A DNA stretch of 14,674 bases from Chloroflexota bacterium (GTDB lineage Bacteria > Chloroflexota > Dormibacteria > Dormibacterales > Dormibacteraceae). A model generated the notes under the pieces. It did not search any database. It had not been told where the DNA came from and saw only the letters and a list, made by a program, of their open reading frames with translations. Location of the stretch: assembly GCA_003446775.1 (NCBI GenBank), contig DMCH01000139.1, positions 4,823-19,496 on the forward strand. The letters run 5' to 3'. How positions within the stretch are numbered: position 1 is the stretch's first letter; every line of letters begins with the position of its first letter. A program made the translations under genes and the position numbers. Shown one piece after another: positions 12,943-14,674 of the stretch.

Positions 12943-13920
12943 ATGTTCGAGACTGACTTCACGCGGCTTCTTGGAGTTCAACATCCACTGGTCTGCGCAG
13001 GGATGGGCGCAGGCACCGCCGATGGCGAACTTGCGGGCCGTGTCTCCGAGGCCGGAGCCCTGGGAGTGATCGGGGCATCTTGGCTCGGTCCCGACGAGAT
13101 CGGCGTACTTGTTGACCGGGCACGGGAAATCACGTCAAACCCAATCGGCATCAATCTGCTCTTGTTCGGCAATGACGATCTGCTCCCGGTGGTGTTGAAG
13201 GCGAGGCCCGCCGTGCTCTCCACAGCATGGGCAAGGGACGATCAGGACTTGGGTTCGATTTTCGCCAAAGCACACGAATCCGGCGCAAAGGTGATGCATA
13301 TGGTGCCGACAATGAAAGATGCCGAGCGCGCGGCCGAGGCCGGAGCCGACCTCATCGTCGCTCAAGGGACAGAAGGTGGCGGCCACGTGGGCTTGATGGC
13401 GGCTACCGTGATCGTGCGGCAGGTTGTGAAGGCGGTGGCACCGGTCCCTGTGCTGGCGGCGGGTGGCTTCGCGGACGGCGCAGGATTGGCGGCAGCACTT
13501 GCGCTGGGTGCGCATGGGGTACTCATGGGGACCCGGTTCTTGGCCACGCTCGAGTGCCCGGTTCCCCAGTTTTTCAAGGACGCCATCGTGGCCAGCGATG
13601 GCACAGACACCCTCCTCAGCACAGTTCCGGACACCCTCACCGGCCGGGATTGGCCGGGGGCGTGGGCCCGAGTTGCCCGGACAGACTTCGTCAAAGATTG
13701 GACTGGCAAAGAGCCGGAACTTCGCCGTCGCCGAACCGAAGTCCAGGCACGACTCGAGCGCGCCTGGGAGGCAGACCAGCCCGACTACTGGAATTTCTGG
13801 TGGGGGCAGTCCGCCGGACTGGTCGAATCTGTGCTGCCAGCCGAGGAACTGGTCCGGCGGATCATGACTGAGGCCGAGAACTCAGTGCGCATACTGTGCT
13901 CAAAGCTGGTCTCGCCCTGA
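12943..13920 (+). CDS. Nitronate monooxygenase (2-nitropropane dioxygenase family)
   Basis: A 325-residue FMN-dependent TIM-barrel enzyme that would oxidise alkyl nitronates (such as propionate-3-nitronate) to carbonyl compounds and nitrite in the cytoplasm. The N-terminus HPLVCAGMGAGTADGELAGR is the family's first strand and flavin-contacting loop. GVIGAS and PIGINLLLF follow. VAQGTEGGGHVG (about 143-154) holds the catalytic His of the E-x-G-G-H-x-G motif. VPVLAAGGFADGAGLAAAL and GAHGVLMGTRFLAT (about 172-205) form the FMN-phosphate site. Length is normal. The ATG at 12943 has GGAGG five bases upstream. Some relatives are enoyl-ACP reductases (FabK) or other flavin oxidoreductases, so the reaction is probable rather than certain. 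The stop is only 3 bp from a tRNA-like element. Confidence 0.87.
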   Translation: MFETDFTRLLGVQHPLVCAGMGAGTADGELAGRVSEAGALGVIGASWLGPDEIGVLVDRAREITSNPIGINLLLFGNDDLLPVVLKARPAVLSTAWARDDQDLGSIFAKAHESGAKVMHMVPTMKDAERAAEAGADLIVAQGTEGGGHVGLMAATVIVRQVVKAVAPVPVLAAGGFADGAGLAAALALGAHGVLMGTRFLATLECPVPQFFKDAIVASDGTDTLLSTVPDTLTGRDWPGAWARVARTDFVKDWTGKEPELRRRRTEVQARLERAWEADQPDYWNFWWGQSAGLVESVLPAEELVRRIMTEAENSVRILCSKLVSP

Positions 13921-13923
13921 TGT

Positions 13924-13951
13924 TGGTGGGCCGCGGTGGACTCGAACCACC
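13924..13951 (-). pseudogene. tRNA 3'-end-like element abutting a stop codon
   Basis: The minus strand reads stem GGTGG, loop TTCGAGT, stem CCACC (5 of 5 pairs), acceptor strand GCGGCCC, discriminator A, CCA. It begins 3 bp after the nitronate monooxygenase stop. Upstream on its own strand, GGCCG can pair with the CGGCC inside the acceptor strand. A 7-bp inverted repeat CTTCGAC/GTCGAAG (13951-13957 with 13982-13988) follows. The remaining sequence to 14052 shows nothing else. Confidence 0.65.
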
Positions 13952-14052
13952 TTCGACTCGGCCAACCTGACGCTGTCTTAGGTCGAAGTGTGGGCGGCGG
14001 CCGGGGGTGCATCGTCTGTTGACTCGAGGCGATTTTGCGAGCCGCGGGGGCA

Positions 14053-14129
14053 GACTCGGACCCAGGCGGAGGTGGAAGGGGATGTCTTGACGTGCCTCCG
14101 ACTGGATTACCACGCGCTTGAACTCGGAC
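14053..14129 (+). repeat. Dispersed repeat module B, copy 2
   Basis: The counterpart of 8389-8466: both open GACTCGGACCC, share GTCTTG and GTGCCTCCGACTGGAT, and end in an AACTCG-A word. It follows the tRNA-like end at 13924 by about 100 bp. From 14130 to 14177 I see no gene. Confidence 0.65.
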
Positions 14130-14177
14130 GGCCTCACAGCCCAGGCCCGTGCGGCGGGCTAACACGATGACCCGGAA

Positions 14178-14450
14178 TCAGGCCTTAATTCGCTGTACAT
14201 GTGTGGCCGCTGGCCGAACCTCGAGCTGGCATTCCTTCGCCGCCTCTTCAACGATGAAAACCGCGGCCGCCCGCGCATCCTCTTCAGATTCGGCTTGCAC
14301 TCGCAGCTGGACCACCAGGGCGGCCTGGGGCATGTGCTCCATCGCGAAGGTGATGAAACGTTCTCTGAGCTTCGCCTCGAGGTCCCGCAACGCCTCGCCG
14401 ACGATCGGCTCCTTTGCGCGAGGCGCGACGACGACGTCCCAAAGGTCCAT
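14178..14450 (-). CDS. Small soluble protein of unknown function
   Basis: A 90-residue protein with an alternating strand/helix pattern: MDLWDVVVAP, VGEALRDLEAKLRERFITFA, AALVVQLRVQAESEEDARAA, AVFIVEEAAKECQLEVR. This suggests a compact ferredoxin-like alpha/beta fold. Charged residues are balanced and there is no signal peptide or membrane segment, so it should be cytoplasmic. The ATG at 14450 has GGAAC five bases upstream. It lies 96 bp downstream of another gene on the same strand and may be cotranscribed with it. I do not recognise the family. Confidence 0.6.
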   Translation of the reverse strand: MDLWDVVVAPRAKEPIVGEALRDLEAKLRERFITFAMEHMPQAALVVQLRVQAESEEDARAAAVFIVEEAAKECQLEVRPAATHVQRIKA

Positions 14451-14546
14451 CTGAGTTCCATCGTAGAGGTGCGGAGGCGGTACAGCCTCGAGATCAGTGA
14501 CTCAGGCGCCTTCCATACGTGAGACCCCTAAATCAGCGCAAGTCTC

Positions 14547-14674
14547 TTAAGTCGTTCCTGGCTTGGAAGTCGTCACCGGTCGCAGCTTTCCCGAGGCGCT
14601 AGGGTCGTCCAGCCAGCCATCACGTTCCTGCTGTTCAACGAGCGCGAGTAACCTGCGCTGCTGCTGAGGATCGG
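14547..14674 (-). CDS. C-terminal end of a gene entering from the right edge
   Basis: Only the last 41 residues are inside the window. The frame is DPQQQRRLLALVEQQERDGW, then LDDPSASGKLRPVTTSKPGT and a final T, ending at TAA (14547-14549). The first half is a charged amphipathic helix and the tail is a Ser/Thr/Lys/Pro-rich extension. Composition and the clean stop support a real coding end, but the product cannot be named. It is on the same strand as the gene at 14178-14450. Confidence 0.5.
   Translation of the reverse strand, partial: DPQQQRRLLALVEQQERDGWLDDPSASGKLRPVTTSKPGTT

Overview
The window is high-GC bacterial DNA with G/C-rich third codon positions, several GTG/TTG starts and clear Shine-Dalgarno sites. 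Gene types (MalT-like LuxR regulator, SHOCT membrane protein, BNR/Asp-box secreted protein, NTF2-like and nitronate monooxygenase genes, single-gene DDE insertion sequence) suit an actinomycete or a Chloroflexota/Dormibacterota-type soil bacterium; I cannot place it more precisely. It reads as an accessory, decaying region: unrelated short genes, gene remnants, one insertion sequence, one toxin-antitoxin pair, and many intergenic repeats resembling the 3' end of tRNA.

Layout. 6-480: remnant of a LuxR regulator (-) with an internal stop and a frameshift. 554-1624: secreted SGNH/SASA-like hydrolase (-) with a C-terminal membrane anchor. 1779-2969: complete insertion sequence bounded by 22-bp imperfect inverted repeats, with one DDE transposase gene (-). 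3423-3725: small Pro/Ala-rich exported protein (+), convergent with a 636-residue secreted Asp-box (sialidase-fold) protein at 3778-5688 (-); a strong hairpin between them can terminate both. The Asp-box gene has a good sigma70-type promoter. 6150-6388: an attP-like site, in which the 3' half of a tRNA-Ala(GGC)-like sequence lies between a triple 12-bp repeat and four GTCCACC boxes. 6548-7194: hicA-hicB (-) with a palindrome in front of hicA. 7573-8232: CoA-diphosphatase-type NUDIX hydrolase (+). 8708-9584: two-gene operon (-) of a SHOCT membrane protein and an exported Met/Gly-rich protein. 9781-14177: a chain of single genes (TPR protein -, membrane protein -, SnoaL/NTF2-like +, nitronate monooxygenase +) separated by tRNA-like repeats. 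14178-14674: a small unknown gene (-) and the end of another gene (-) entering from the right.

Most unusual feature. Six places (6241, 8337, 10992, 12549, 12699, 13924) have, on the minus strand, the layout of a tRNA 3' end: a 5+7+5-nt T-arm with a canonical TTCRANY loop (T-stems 4/5 or 5/5 except the one at 10992, also 4/5), a 7-nt acceptor strand, a discriminator base and CCA. A seventh, damaged copy is at 9781. No copy has a normal D-arm and anticodon arm, so none is a functional tRNA gene. Copies at 9781, 10996 and 12703 share a longer 62-109-bp unit, and another shared module follows the copies at 8337 and 13924. All point the same way and sit between or directly against genes. They may be attachment-site scars of tRNA-targeting elements, a tRNA-derived repeat family, or recombination sites of a cassette-like array. 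The sequence alone does not decide, and no integrase gene is in the window.
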